From positions 449,266 to 513,265 of the forward strand of contig JAQGDQ010000102.1 of assembly GCA_030141605.1 (NCBI GenBank): a stretch of DNA of 64,000 nt. Direction: 5' to 3'. How positions within the stretch are numbered: position 1 is the first letter of the stretch; each line of letters begins with the position of its first letter. The position numbers and the translations under genes are program-made. The notes beneath the pieces were generated by a model. It saw only the letters and a program-made list of their open reading frames with translations. It had not been told where the DNA came from and searched no databases. This document shows positions 24,431 through 39,100 of the stretch, piece by piece. Source of the DNA: Tubiluchus corallicola (Eukaryota; Priapulida; Priapulimorpha; Priapulimorphida; Tubiluchidae).

Positions 24431-24725
24431 ACGAAAAACAGGATATTAAAATTAATGTATTTACTGAATTTCTGTCGTATAAAAAGTACAGTTCCTAATT
24501 GAAATAAGCTACATACCAGGTATGTAAAAAATAATAGCTTGATTTCTGATATTACGTACATTTTATGTTGTAGGTTGTTGACTTGGTGGGTGGCACCGTT
24601 GCACTGTTTAAACACGAGATGTAGCTGCTGAAGTCACCACCCACCATTCCACATCATCATTGCAAGTTTCACTACAGGAATCTCCCGGCATCAGGACACA
24701 CCATCACTCTTCTTTTCTCTGAATC

Positions 24726-24830
24726 ATGGATGCGAATACTACTGCTAACCACCAGCCACCAGAAGGTCCGTCGCCAGTACAGGTTGATCAGAAAAATGCC
24801 GACGTTAAAACCGGTCAACAAAGTGAAAAG
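24726..24830 (+). CDS. SRCIN1/KIAA1217-like: Scaffold gene coding exon 1 (aa 1-35)
   Basis: The exon begins [14 protein letters not shown] and ends QQSEK before the donor AAAAG|GTAAAT, phase 0. TGA precedes the ATG in frame. An acceptor-like TTTCACTACAG at 24677 implies an upstream non-coding exon or a trans-spliced leader. The segment is polar and probably disordered. Confidence 0.75.
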
Positions 24831-25111
24831 GTAAATTCCACTGGGGTGGCCTAGTGTGTCTTTTAGTCTAAGCCACGAGATTTGTAGATGTTGGTGCTGA
24901 TGGTGATTTAACTGATGCCAAAATGTGTGGTTGCCGATTTTGAGACGCTGGTTAAAACACATTGTGTCAAGGGGAAGCATTTTCAATCTACTGAGAAAAC
25001 TATGGTTTCAATTTAGTAAATTTGTATAGGTGCCAAAGCGCTGACGTGAACTTAATGAGATAATGTTGTTTCATTGCCAGATGACTTATAATAATAATAA
25101 TAATAATAATA

Positions 25112-25173
<62 letters not shown>

Positions 25174-28100
25174 TTTTCCTTCAGGACATTTTCTAGGGAT
25201 AACACCGTAAGTAACTTAAGTACTTATTTTCAAGGTTGTCCTGATTATTTTTACCCTCATGTCACTTCAATAAATCTGCATGTTTGATTGAAGAACCAGC
25301 AGTACCATTTTTAAGTCTTTGGTATGACTTGATCAGGAATTGAACAGCCTGCCATTGAGCTAGATCACCTACTCTTGAGTGAAATCAGTAATTGTAAAGA
25401 CAACCTATTGGTGTGATAGCTACTCAAGTATCAAACATCTGGTCTGAATTGTTTGTTATTTTCATCGCAGTATAGTATCTGATTTCTAACTAACATACTC
25501 CAATAATGAATCAGTACAAACCAGTATTTTTCGGTAGGACTGATAGCAAGAGTAAATTGTAACATCACTTGTTAAGCTTGTTTTCGTAAATCAGTGCTAA
25601 CGGTTTGCAAAAATGTGTAGATAAGTGACTGATGCAACCAATCTTTGTTGATGCATGTGAACAATTGTTTGGTAATGCTGATATCTAATCTGTCTGTTTG
25701 CTTGCTTACGTTTTCAATTTTTCGTCTCCATAACTCCAGTATTGCACGAGATTGCTGAAAGTGAATTCGTGTAGCCCAGGACCGCAGGAAAATATATCAA
25801 ATCCACATGTTTGCTTGTGATGTAAGCCCCGTGCCATCCACGCCAGGCTGTAGTGGTTTGGAGTGCAGTACCACAGATGGGGTTGATTGGTGACGAGGAG
25901 GAGAAAAAATAACAAGCTATAATTCCCAAATGTGAACAGATTTTGTTAGGGTACGCACCAACTTCAGTTCCAGAAAAAGGTCAGAGGTCAATGCGGGTTC
26001 ATAGCCCTGTGCTCTTGTCTGCATGTTTCATATTAATGGCTCCTGACCAATAGGCTTTGATACTCAAACTGGGTGTTTTCATATTGCCTTGCCGATTCTG
26101 CTTTTTACCTTTGCACATGGTTAAGATATGTCTGCTGGTCCAGTGGCTCACCTTGAGAGAGATATCTTGATAACCAAGGTTCAAGTCTTGCCACATGCAT
26201 CAACATTGAGGAGGCATTGGTGCTGAATGCTGGATTACAGCTTGCAATGTACCGAAGTGTGTAAGGACAAAGAATATATGAAAAATTGAAATAGTCCATT
26301 TACAGCCGAGGAAAAGCTGGATCTTGCTGCACAGTTCTCGGAATGCAGGAGACTAGTGTCATCTCTGGGTGGCTTGAAGAAGAAGAAGAATAGTCAGGTA
26401 CTCCTAACCTGTGGTCCTGATGGTAGACTAGTATGTGTATCTGCCAACCAAGTATTGCTCATGTCTGTGTGGCATGAAAAAGAAGAAGAGTGGTCTTATG
26501 TTCCTGACATAGGGGTACACGGTTATGGTATTTGTTTGCGGAAACTCGGCATGCTAGTGGAACAGTTGGATAGCCTATCGTTCGGCTGCCTTTGCCTCAG
26601 TAAGTGACCGCCTAGTCAATTAAGGGTGTGTGATTCAAGAAGACTGACAAGACAATCCCGTTCGAGTGGTAGATGGTATGAAGAGCTCCGACATGAGTAC
26701 GATTCGAACCGAGACTCTCTGAATCGGCCAGCTGTGTCACACTGTTCTTATTGCATGGCCTAAACTTTCCTTAAAATCTGTACCAGCATTGTCACGCCAT
26801 ACATCCGGATAAAAATTCAAATTTTTATGTAAAAAACATCCTCTGATATCAGTCACAAGCTGTGAATATCAGTCTCTCAAATATAAACAGTTTGGAGTCT
26901 CATATAATCCACAAAAAATGAAGTGTTGACATATCTCTACATCATCTGGTTTCTTAACACTTTCCTTATCAGCAAGCCGAACTTCATCTGCCATCCTGAC
27001 TTCTCCAGTAATCTGCACTTCTTCTACAAAAACAACTACAGTCCTATTTAAAGATGACATCGAATTTTCCAGGGAATTCACTTAGAGCATTTTTCCAGTG
27101 TTTATGCTGTAAAGTGAGCAGCAGAAAAACTCGGCGAGCCGATTTAAAGCACCGTTTTGTTCCATAAATACGTGTCAGGCCTCTATAAATAATCCATTCA
27201 TGATAAACTTATCCATAAATTTTAATATCCTGCAGCTTGGTTAATGCACTGCGGGGAAAGAGGCATTGCATTATAATAGCCGTGCATGGTTAGACGGTTT
27301 GACATGATTGCTTTCATGGCGTTTATGTTACTAGGTTTCTTGGAGCTTAGCGCAGTATTTATCCTAGACGCGGATAGTTCATAATAGCACCTGACAGAAT
27401 CCATAATTAAGCGGGCACAAATTTGACCACATTCCAAAAAGCAAAAGAAAGAACAGAGAATAAATGTACAAATCAGCAGACTGAGGTTGTGAGGTTATTT
27501 AAAGGAAATGACAAGTTATTTAGTATGATGACTTTTTTACTCTTATCACTTAAACTTTGAAAAATGTAACAAAGAAATTTACAAAAAACTGTCTATAAAG
27601 CATAAAATTAATTTATATTACCACTGCAGAGAAATTTTTAGGTGTTGAAGTAGTGAGGTATGCCACCTTGTGAGATACGTGCATTATTATATAACTCACT
27701 TACAACTTATGTATTGCAGATAATATGGAAACAGTGGAAGCTTCTGAAGCAAAATGAAACAAATTATTTTGGATTGAAAATTGTGTCTGTGGCGTTTCTT
27801 ATTTGATCATTTTTTAAGAATCGTTTCGGTTATAATTCGACCTTTATTTTTCTTATCCAGAAGAAAGCGGAGGCTGCGAAGCGGGATGCTTTTTTCGACA
27901 ATCTTCAAAAACAGTTTTCCAGTTTCACAGAATCAAAGTCGGCCGACAGCAGCCCAACTGGTGCCGTGAATAAACCCGGCCGGCAGGTGAAAATTTTAGC
28001 TCGTTAGTTGTTTGTTACCTGGTTGGGGTATCGTCTGTGTTGAGACGTCAGCCGTTCTGTAACATTTGTTCTTTAATAGCACTATAATAATTCTTTAAAA

Positions 28101-29690
28101 TGGAGGACAAGGAGAATTTTTAAAGTATGTTCCAAAAAAATTTCGATTCTACTAGTTAGCAAAAAAATGGAACATTACATTTATCCTGTTTGAAAGACTT
28201 GACTGACTGGAAAAGAAAATTCTTAATTTAAAATGTTTGTGCCAACTGGTCAAATGACACTTTCTCTATCTCAGTGTGCACCATGAAACGTCACCGAGAA
28301 ACGTTATTAATCTCATTCACAGGATACAGTCAGTTAGTCATACTTTTGCTTAGTTTGTGAAGAGTGCATAGAAATAGACATAGACATAGACATAGGACAT
28401 TTATTTTCTCCAATTAGTTTAACATCAAAAGTTTTTTAAATATTAAGTAATTATACTCATGGAGTAGGGCAGGGAAGGACCATAGGGTCATCTAGCCTCC
28501 TGCCCTTATAAATAGATTAGTATATTAAAAATTAATGGTGATGCTGCAGATAACAAAAACAAAAACAAATAAGAAAAAAATAATAATAAAAACAGTATGA
28601 ATGCTTCAAAAATTATTCAAAAAGAACTAAAAACAAAAAATAATAAAGTTAGATACCTAAATCTAAACAAAACAATACAATTATTCAGTAATTAGGATTA
28701 TTATATGTAGTAGTAGTACGCTACAAATGCTTAGATTATTTTTTGAATTTTACGCATTGTCATGTAGACTTGTTTCAAACGACTTATTTAAAGAATAAAT
28801 TTACTAGTTTTGTACGGCATTACTGGTAAGCCCTGATTGCAATAAGTTTGCTTGATGTATGAACTCTGTTTTCTTGTGCTTCAACTTATAGTTATTCTGC
28901 TGAGCGTAACATGGACTGGCTCGATCGCATTAAAATATGAAAATCATTGATTTCGCAACAAAGTTGAATCAATAGATTCATTTTTGTTGCTTACTTTGCC
29001 ATTTTGATGCAAATCATGATTTTAGTCGGCCGGCGAAATTGAAAAGTGGTGCAGCAACTTCGGGAACGTGCACGTCGTTTTTGTGTTTGTATTTGATTTT
29101 TAATGTAATAACTAGAATTTCTTTACATAGCGCACAAAAGTTGTACCCAATAAAGCAGGAAACATGTGCTGCCACCTATATTTGTAGCATGATATAAAAA
29201 CAACTCTTAACTCTTAGATAATAAATAAATCTTGCTGTAGGGTCACATTTTTGAGCACATGATTTTAAAAAATATACGTAGACCCGTAGAAAAGTAAGTG
29301 GGTAAGTTTATTTTACATCTATTTACATCACATACAAAGACAATTAGTCCACAGGGAACTATTCAGTTGACTAAAAATTATAATAAACATAAATTAAAAC
29401 AGTAAACTGAGGTCCAAGTGATAACGTAAGTTTAAAACTATGAAAAAGACTTCAAAAAGTTGAGAATCTTTTGTCATCTGTTACACTGTTTTCAAACTAC
29501 AGAGTTTTCTCTCGCAAGTTCATATAGGCATAGAATTGATGTACTTAGACTATATAGCACATTGCATTTATTTTATCTTTGTTGTTCTCGATGTGTCATT
29601 TTGTTAACGTCTTTTTGGACTATAGTTTTTTCTCGTTAGCCAACGTTATAGTAGTAGTGTATTTTTGTCGAATTATGTAGAATTATGGTC

Positions 29691-29724
<34 letters not shown>

Positions 29725-29869
29725 GAACGAACGAACCAACCAACCAACCAACCAACCAACCAACCAACCAACCAACCAACCAACCAACCAACCAACCAAC
29801 CAACCAACCATGCAAGCAAGCAAGCAAGCAAGCAACCAACCAACCAACCAACCAACCAACTAAACAACT

Positions 29870-29900
<31 letters not shown>

Positions 29901-29970
29901 AAGTAACTAAGTAACTAAGTAACTAACTGACTAACTGACTAACTGACTAACTAAATAGCTGACTAGCTGA

Positions 29971-30007
<37 letters not shown>

Positions 30008-30087
30008 TGACTGACTGACTGACTGACTGACTGACTGACTGACTGACTGACTGACTGACTGACTGACTGACTGACTGAGTAACTGAG

Positions 30088-30136
<49 letters not shown>

Positions 30137-33100
30137 TACTAGCTAACTAACAAACTACTTACTAACTATGGACAACGAACAAGTCTAAATGCTGCTGCTA
30201 CATGGGTTAAGCGGTCAGGTAACGTGGGAGTGAAAGTGATCTGGATAAAGAGACGATCACATTTCTGATGTTGCAGAAATTTGTTTCAAAAACTTACTAT
30301 GGGCTAATTTACCTCGAAGCCGAAGCTGTCTCAGGTTTTTCAAAAATTGATAGACTCAGTCGTCATTAACTGCGTGCAAACCCCCGAGGCTCTAAATTTC
30401 CATTTACTTTCTGAGAACAGCAACCAATCATCAGCAAATGTGACTGATTGAGCTACTAGGCTGATCGATTTCACCAAATTTGTAAGTTTATGTACTGAAA
30501 AACAATAAGCCTTTTCGCAGTTCCAGCAATTGGTGATGAGCGTGAAAAGGCCAGAGGTTAAGTGTACGAGGCAATACATTTGTGTACACTTTACAATACG
30601 TCACAACCCTACTATTGTAATATCAACAGTTTAACAGTTAGCTAGAACCATGAGGCACAGCCATTTTGACGATAACTCATCTTGAAACAAGTTTAGATGA
30701 CATTGGGTAAAGTAGCATTCGTGTTACATACTTCATTAATTGCGCAAATGTATAAATTCCTGTATCTTGTCAATGAGATTAAAAATATGTCGCTTGGTGA
30801 GTCAGTGGAGCAGGCTGGGAAGGTGACATTTTACCAAATGGTGCATACATTTTCAATTACTAAGAATTTCTTTTCTAGTTACATAACTCTTTCAAGCAGG
30901 TAAGTGTAATGCTACATAATATAGAAAGTTTTTTCGGATGTAATTTAATATTGCCTTTTCTTCCCCTTTAATACAGAGCCAATTTCTTTGTTTTGGTACG
31001 CACAATGTGCAAATGACAGCATTATAGTAAGATAAACAAGTTAGATTCTGTCATCGTTGAAGTGAGGTAACAACATGTTTGTTGAATATTGGGTATCGAT
31101 TCATAAAAATTGCTTTCTGAATCATTGTTAGAACTAAGAGTTAGGTTCAAACCAAGTTGTGTTTTACGACACATTCAAACTAGCAAGTTTTCTGCAGCAA
31201 GTTTTCTCTCTGACAGCAAACTCACAAGTGTGAACTGCTTTGCAAGTTACAGTCAGCAAGAAATTGCAAACTCTCAGGCAGTTGCTGCCAGTTGATTTTC
31301 TGCGAGTTATTCTCGAGTGTCAGTTTGCGTTTAGTATCAGAGAGTAACTTGCAGCAAGTTTTGCTCTCTAGTCTGAACACGCTTGTGAGTTACTTAGCAA
31401 GTTTACTTGGTGAGAAAATTCGCTAGTCTGAACGCTAGTGCCGTTAATTAACAATGGGAAACACTAAGTAGAGCTATGTATATAAGATTATTATAACTAG
31501 ACAAATGGTCCGTGTATGAATTGTGTAAAATGTGGCCGTTTATTACAGGAGAGACCAACGACTTTACCGACGAAGAAAAGCCCGGATGACGACGAAGACC
31601 CAGGGATGATGTCCGAGGCAGAGACCAGTGCTACTGGATATCGACGCACCAAACAACGCTCCATCCTGCCTGTTGTACGCAGCCCTTCCAAAACACTTGA
31701 ACGTCCCCTCGGTAAGTGCTGCCTTCTTTTGCATCATTAAGAGCCAATCAAAAACTCCGCTTCTGAAAGGAAAAATTTTAGATGATGATTACTTAGTCTT
31801 GGTTGTCAGAAAATGTTTTTAAGATAGGCTTAGTCGTAAATGTGAATTTTTAACCCACTGCTTTAGTCAGGCAGTCATCAGCAAATTTACCGTGTAGCTA
31901 TTCTAAAACTACCGTATTTTCCCGTGTATAAGAGACCCTTGTGTATAAGAGACCCTTGTGTATAAGAGACCCCTTCAATTTTTAGGCAAAAATTCTGGAA
32001 AAAAGTTTTTTCAGACGGACATTTTTAGAGGGTAAAGTACAACTTTTTTCAACTCAGTGCGGTACTGAAAACAAAATAAAACCAGTAATGTGTTGTAGAA
32101 AAAGAGTACTGGTATATATTAAAGTGCGTACCTGCAAACCTGTAACAGGAAAAGAGAAAACGAGGAGATAATGCCTGTGTCACGATGCTTGTATTGCTTA
32201 CAACCGCTTCATAGTCGAACGCCACACGCAAAACAGTTGTAGAGCACTTATTTCTTTAAAATCATTAGTGTCACAATTTATGCATCTTATTGAAAAGACT
32301 TACTCCCATGTATAAGAGACCCCCTATTTTTAAAGTGAAAATTCTGAGCAAAAAAGGGTCTCTTATACACGGGAAAATACGGTACAAGGAGAGCTGTGGT
32401 AACTTTTATTAAGTTACTGTTGCAAGCCACGCCAGGTCTACATGTTATAGTGACAGGCCTCTGCTGACTGTCCGTATCTCCTTTTTAAGTTTGCCCAGAT
32501 ATATGGAAATTGAAATGAATCACCAACTCAATTACGATTCAAGTCGTGCTTTGCATAACTTGCTCGTTTATGTCCCCATATTGATAAACTGATGAAAATC
32601 TTTTATTCTCGGTTGCTTTCTCTTTTAAGTTAATTTTCTTCGTCATTGTGGTTCGGCAGCTGGTTTTGCGAAGTTGAGAAATTTAACCCTTTCACTTAAA
32701 TGATTAACTGCCGCCGCAAAAATCAAAAAGTGCTGTGATAATAAACGATTGGAAGGTAAAAAACTGCAGCAGTTAAGTTTGTTTGTGATGCTGCACATGG
32801 CGGACACGCCCCCTAGTACAAAAACATCAGACAATTTTGTTTTAAATTTCAGGCGTCGTGTTTCTTCAGTACAAGAACGAAACGAAGCGGGCCGTACTTC
32901 CGAATGAGATCACTTCCATGGACACAGTGCGAGCCCTGTTCGTGCGGGCGTGGCCAAAGAAGCTCACCATGGAGTTCCTGGAGGACCCTAGCCATTGCAT
33001 ATACATTCACGATTTCCACACGAAAGACGTATTTTTTGAGTTAGACGATATCAGGTATGGGTGAGTAATCCAAGTCGACGATCCGTGTGCTTGTCCGTGT

Positions 33101-36100
33101 TGATCCGTACAAATCCGTGACCACTGCGACGGCTGAACATGGAAGATGATTAATTTTGAGGTTTTTTGCATGTGTTAAGTAGTCCATCTTTTCGGCCTTG
33201 CGGGTAACATTCGCGTAAGTTCTCCGGGGTACGAATGACCGTGGGTAAAGAGGGTTTTTGTGCATTCAGCAAGAGCAATCGCCGGTTACCCTCTGTGTTC
33301 CCGACGCACATCTTTTGCCAATCCCATCAAGTGGTATTCTTTAATAATTCAACTCAGCTCAACTTTGTTTCCTTTTGCTTTTTTACATATTTCGGTATAC
33401 TCTGAGTTGAAAGCCAGCAGTCGACATCAACAACCTACTTAACAGTGGTCTCTGTTGCAAGATTGGAATGTAACTCACTATCACAGCTGTGCCTGTAAGG
33501 TGAGCCACTGAATCAGCAGAGGTGCCTCAACTTTGTTCAGATACATCCTTCTTCAAAGAGGTAAACAGCCCAGTTGGTACGGTAAATAAAACAGCGTAGA
33601 GTGAGTATTGAACCCAGACATTCTGAGCGGAGCTTGTGCACAATGAACGAACCGCACCGTGTAATGGCAGACAACTCTTTAACTTTCTGTCGTGGCACCA
33701 TCAAACAATACATGCACCTCAGAGTAGTTTTCTGAAATTTTACAGACTGATACACGTATGGCACAAGGATACACAGCTAAGCGGTCTGAGGAGCTTTGAA
33801 AATTCTAATGGCAGGATTGTGGCTGCACCTACTAACCTAGTTGTATTTTTAGCCATGTTCATTGTCTTTAGAAGTCACATTCAAAGCTATTTTTCATTAG
33901 CCCATAATTCATAATGTCAATTTTTCATTAGTTTACAATTCGTAATCAATTAACCTCCATTTCTGGGCGTTTGCGTGAGCGTCGTACGTTAATGAATTTT
34001 CGACATTTTCGAAATGATGTATTTAATGAATTGTTCATTAATTTGCTTTGTTGAAAAATTGTCATGCATTTAGACATAAATGAGTCCAGAAACTCCAGGC
34101 TTTTCAAAACCTTCCCAAACAAGGATTTATCCTCTTACATGCAAAATGATTATAGAGAATTTGGAAATACACTAATTTAATAGGCAGAAACTTTACCATA
34201 TTTCTGCTGTGGTGAAGCATCGATTCCAATAGTTTTAATAGGGGCAATTCAAATCTTGATGTTGAATTTAGGAACTAACAATAGAAAATATTGCCTGAAG
34301 AAATTCTTGGCTTTTCAAAATCTTTTCAAAATGTTTTTAAAGAATTTGACATGGCAGTAATTTAGACGATCACAACTGTGAATTTTTGTCGTAAGTTGGT
34401 GTAAGATAGTGTCAATTCAAAGGTTGTCGTAGGGCCATTTCATTCTTAATGTCATGTTTGGGAACTAACTGTATTGAACAGACAATATGCAGTGTTAGAT
34501 GTATATTATTCTCGTATGGGGGACGCAGTGAATGTCTGAGTAATCATATGCATTGACCTGAAGTTAAGCAATGCAAAATCCAGTCAACAAATTGCTCACA
34601 ACCATCTGGCTTCAATACTCACCCGCGGTAGTGTCATTTGCCATGCTGATCCTAGCTGTTAACTCGCATTATATGTAATTATACACAAACTGTTACGATT
34701 CTGCTGGTTCGTCTTAGAGGGTTATCCTTGTTAGTGAGGTAGGTTCCTGTCTTGCCACGAGCGTGAACATTGAGTTGGCCCTGCTGTTATATTTTGCATA
34801 CCTACTTGCAGAGTGCAGATACGTATAAAATGTTGGTAACTTATTTAGTACACCTGTTAAAGGATAAGAAAACAGTCTTAATAAACAAAACTTTAAAAAT
34901 TTGTTTTGAAATTTTACATCACTGACATGCTGTCTTATTGCATACGGAACTTGCGTTAGCAGTAACACTGTATAAAATTCCATAATTTAAACTCCAACGA
35001 TGACAGCTATGGACGTTTTGAGTGTAGGTCATTTAAAACAAGTTTAGATAACATTGCGTAGAGTTTGGAAAAATAATCAAAGCACCCTTCAAACACTAAG
35101 CAAAAGTATAAATTACTTTGTATTGTCATTAAGATCAGCAGCATGTTTTTTAGTGAATCAGTGGTGCATACTGGGAAGGTGAATCAGTGACATTTTACGA
35201 GTTGGCACGAATATTTTAATTTACTAACAATTTTTCTTTTTCAGGTAACATAAGTATTTCAAGTAAATCTGCGTGACACTAATTAATGTAACTTTTCGTG
35301 GACAGAAAGTTTTTTGGGGATGTACTGTACTTCAAAATTCCCTTTTCCTCCCCTTTAAGAGAACTTGGCATGAAAACTCGTTATGGATTTAAATAACAAG
35401 CTTTACCCGCAGGGCCATGCACGTCTAATAATAATTAGTGTGTAGTGTTTTTGATGTAAACACATTTTTACGTTGCATTTGTTTGAACGTTGTTTTGCAC
35501 CCCGGCACGAGAGCACTCCTTACGCACATCTGCTTCGCGTTTTATCGCTGTCTTGTTTTCGCATTTGTTGAACTCACAGTTTTTACGCGACAAAAACACA
35601 ACAGGCATTTTATCGAAAAGATTCGGTTTGTGTATTTTTAAGCGCGAAAAATTTTTAGGAAAAATTTCATAAGTTGCGAGAGCGTATTTTGACGCCAATG
35701 CCGTGGTTTGGTTAAGTTTGTGTTTATTCCTTTACTGCGAAAAGAGCCTGTGATTAACAACAACTGTTTTGTCACACCGATCTAGTATAAACTACGGTTT
35801 TTATATCTGTGCAAAAAAATCAGTTAAATTTGTTCATTTGTGAGAATTAATTTCATACATAACAAAAAAGTCGTAGTTAAAGTTCAGTTAGTATAGGAAT
35901 CACAGAGTTAAAGTTTTGCTTAGCAAAGTGCCATTGCTTTATATAACCTTTAGCCAAAAACTAAAGTTTACTCACAGTGGCTAATAGAGTTTACTCACAG
36001 AGACCGAATACTCTATAATCTGATCTGATATGGTGAGTAATATAACACAAAAATGGCTTGGCTAAAAATAGGCTGTGACTAAAATTTTTGCTAAGAAGTT

Positions 36101-39100
36101 ATTTGCTTATAATAACTTTAGTAGACATCAACATTGACACTGTAAACAATTAATGTTACTTTATCAAGCAGAACGCGAGACACCTGTTGCCAAATTATAG
36201 AAGCTTTGCGAGTATATGTCCCTTTAAACTAAATTGTAGGCTTATTTCACCACAGAAACAAGAATTTTTGACGTGCAGGAATTCCCGTGTGGGTAATTTG
36301 TCAGCTGTTATGTGAATTAAAATTTCATGTTTTGGATTTTTGATCAAACATAATATTGCATTTATTATGGTCACTGTCAGTATGGTGATTAATTGCTGCA
36401 AGGAACCTGATATGATAATAGCTCTTACATCATTAACGACAGGTACACTTTTGAACTAACAATGTTTTCCGTTCATTCAGGAGGTAATTGTTATGCAAGG
36501 CGTGTGTGTCAAATCAGACGGGGAAAAAATGACGTATAAAATTGATTCATTTGTTAAATTTATGTTGTTAAATCACCACCAGTGCTATGATAAATGATAA
36601 AAGATAAATACTGTGTAGTGCTATGATTAAAACAGCTAAAAGTGATAACAAAAACTCACGGTACTGCAAGAGGTTTCCAGCTCTTGCCCTCCCCATTTCT
36701 GTGGCAAGTTTGGTAATTATACATTCATCCGTGTTTGATTATATTATGAGGACAGGCACATACACACAGACAGACTTGACTAAATGCCCCTGCATCAGCA
36801 GTGGATTAACCATTAAGCAAAAGTAAGTACGTGATCAAGGCCTCAGGGGAAGAGGGGGCCCACGCAGTTTTTTCAAATCCAATAATTACCTAAAAGTAAG
36901 TGGATGCGCAGGAATACGTGAGAGGCTTCTGTATTGGTTTATAATATGAGGATATAAACATAGAATATATTATATATATATATATTAGAATGGGCATCGG
37001 AATTCTGGCTACTCAGCTGCCTGAGCTGTACACTGTCCATATGATGAGATCAGTTGATTATATGATGTCATAATATATTTTAAGTGTAATAATGTTTATA
37101 AAAATGTGTTTTGATACTGAAAACAAGATAATGTTACTTTTGACTATGCTATCACATGATGATGGTGATGACTAATGTAAAAAAATCTTACTACAAGTTT
37201 TTTTCAGAAGATAAAATTTCATTTTATAGATCAGTGTTGTTTTTATTCTGAATTACACATATATGGGGATACTGTAATTAGGTCTTCTTGAGGTCTTTAT
37301 CCGGCCCTGCCCACCGTGCTCCGACCACTGTCGTTAATGACGGGCTTTCGACAAAGCAAATTATATTTTTGTAAGCTCCGCCAACACTGTTTTATTAAAA
37401 ACCTTCATGAAAGCCGCTTGAGCAGGTGGCTGTTGTGTATTTAAAGTAACAATTTATCATGTTGCTGACACTCTACCTAGTGCTTATGCCTGTTGTTACA
37501 ACAAACTTTCACTTTTCTGTTCTTAATTCTCACGAGAAAATCTGTTTTGGTTCTCTATTCGGGCCGAATTTAACAACTGTGGGCCATACTCTCTGGGCTG
37601 TGCACTTATTGTGCAGTATGAGGCCATATACTTATTGTACAGGGTCCCCATACACTGGACTCTCCGGACTCTATAGTTATTGTGCATGGGGCTTTTATGG
37701 TTTTGAACGTATTATATAATGAAATACGCGGTGTACACTTGAAACAAGGTTATACGCTGCCATGCTGTGTGACAAATTAGTTTCAGTAGGCCCCAGATAC
37801 CCTTGGGGCCCTAGGTCAATGGCCTACTATGCCAGTTGGTGAATCTGGCTCTGTCTGTGTCTGAAATTTGTAAACCTAATATTAAGTTTAAAATGTGAGA
37901 GGTACAACATTTTTTCACCAATTTCTTGTAGCCTTGATATTTTAAAGGACTTCTTTCTCAATAATTTGTTAACCTGCTAATGTGTTTCTTGACTAATTTG
38001 TTGCATTACTGAAACAGTGGCATATAAACCCAGACATACTAAAGAAATTAACTTGAATTTAGAAATAATTAAACTTTTTTCTATAATTTGCATAAGCAGA
38101 GGCAGATATGTGGTTGAAATACATTAACAGACATTATGAATGTGCAGTTGTTACTTTATAATAAGCACAAATGTTGTTTACCGCATGCCTTATGTGTTTA
38201 CTTTTTTGGCCGCTAGGAAGTGAATTAATGCTAGTCGCACACGGTATAAAATTTGTCTGCAAGAAATTTGTCCCGACACAAACCGAAGCAAACGAAATGC
38301 TCACTGTAGATCTTGTATAAATTAAACTGTGTCAGTAGTAACCTCAGCAAATCATTAGCAGAAGACAGATGACCAAAGCGATTGGTTTTTATTGGTCTGA
38401 TCTGATTCTGCCTGACGCAAGATTGTCGCACTGAGCCTGCACACACGAGCAGGACGAGTTTGTCGGACAAATTTAGGCATGCTTAGTAAAACCCTTAGTC
38501 CCGGAAATGGAGAAAGTAAGCGAGATGGCATTTATCTTCGCCGCAGACTGGTAAAAATCAGTGATAGACAATCATGTCATATTGAGTTTATACAAAGCCA
38601 TGCAGGTTAAACCCGTATGCAAGCCCCATTGTTCGCTACTATGCAAAAACATGTGACACCTAATTAACAATGATTGCTGCTAGTTGACTAAGCAACAGGC
38701 TAGCCCCATTGTGGCAGGTATTAAACAAATTAGCTTCATGCTGCATTAGGCAACTGGAATACTCAATAGGCTAGATTCGACAGACTTTGCATCGTCTACG
38801 CCATGTGTAAGGCTACCGTACAACAACTGTTGTCACAGCAGTTCTTCTGCATCAGCCTTTGCTACTTCTGTTCATTATAACTCCTTAAAATTACTTTATT
38901 ATATTTAATAATAATCCGGTTTCGTAGAACAGTAGCTAGTAACTTTTCCTGCTTGTTTGTACTAATGGCGCATTCAGACTAGAGAGTTTTCTGTCGTGAG
39001 TTTCCTCACTGATAGTAAACTCTCAACTGTGAACTGCTTTGCGTGTCACTATCGGCAAGTTATTGCAAACTCTCCGACAGTTGCTGCAGTTTGTTTTACT

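Larger units (their letters stand above)
3060..24677. other. Intergenic region and upstream flank of the scaffold gene
   Basis: No gene could be recognised in this roughly 21.6-kb stretch. It holds the repeat families listed separately, a 38-bp minisatellite, degenerate triplet tracts, CpG-rich patches at 15.17-15.47 kb and 17.16-17.65 kb, and two exon-like segments. The 5' untranslated exon(s) and promoter of the scaffold gene must lie here, because its first coding exon is preceded by a splice acceptor. None could be assigned with confidence. Confidence 0.5.
24831..27860. other. Scaffold gene intron 1
   Basis: This contains a (TAA)n microsatellite (25089-25173), SINE-like segments at about 25740-25890 (minus), 26120-26290 (plus) and 26620-26790 (minus), and the exon-like ORF at 26306-26599. 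Confidence 0.6.
27987..31548. other. Scaffold gene intron 2
   Basis: This contains an inverted family B fragment (28170-28340), a LINE-like 3' end (28365-28700), the tetranucleotide mosaic (29687-30160), a family B copy (30630-30975) and an AT MITE copy (31166-31455). Confidence 0.6.

Noticed and set aside
26869-27081. 70-codon minus-strand ORF with [17 protein letters not shown]
   Set aside because: It looks mildly protein-like but lacks convincing splice borders and any known domain. Left out for lack of support.
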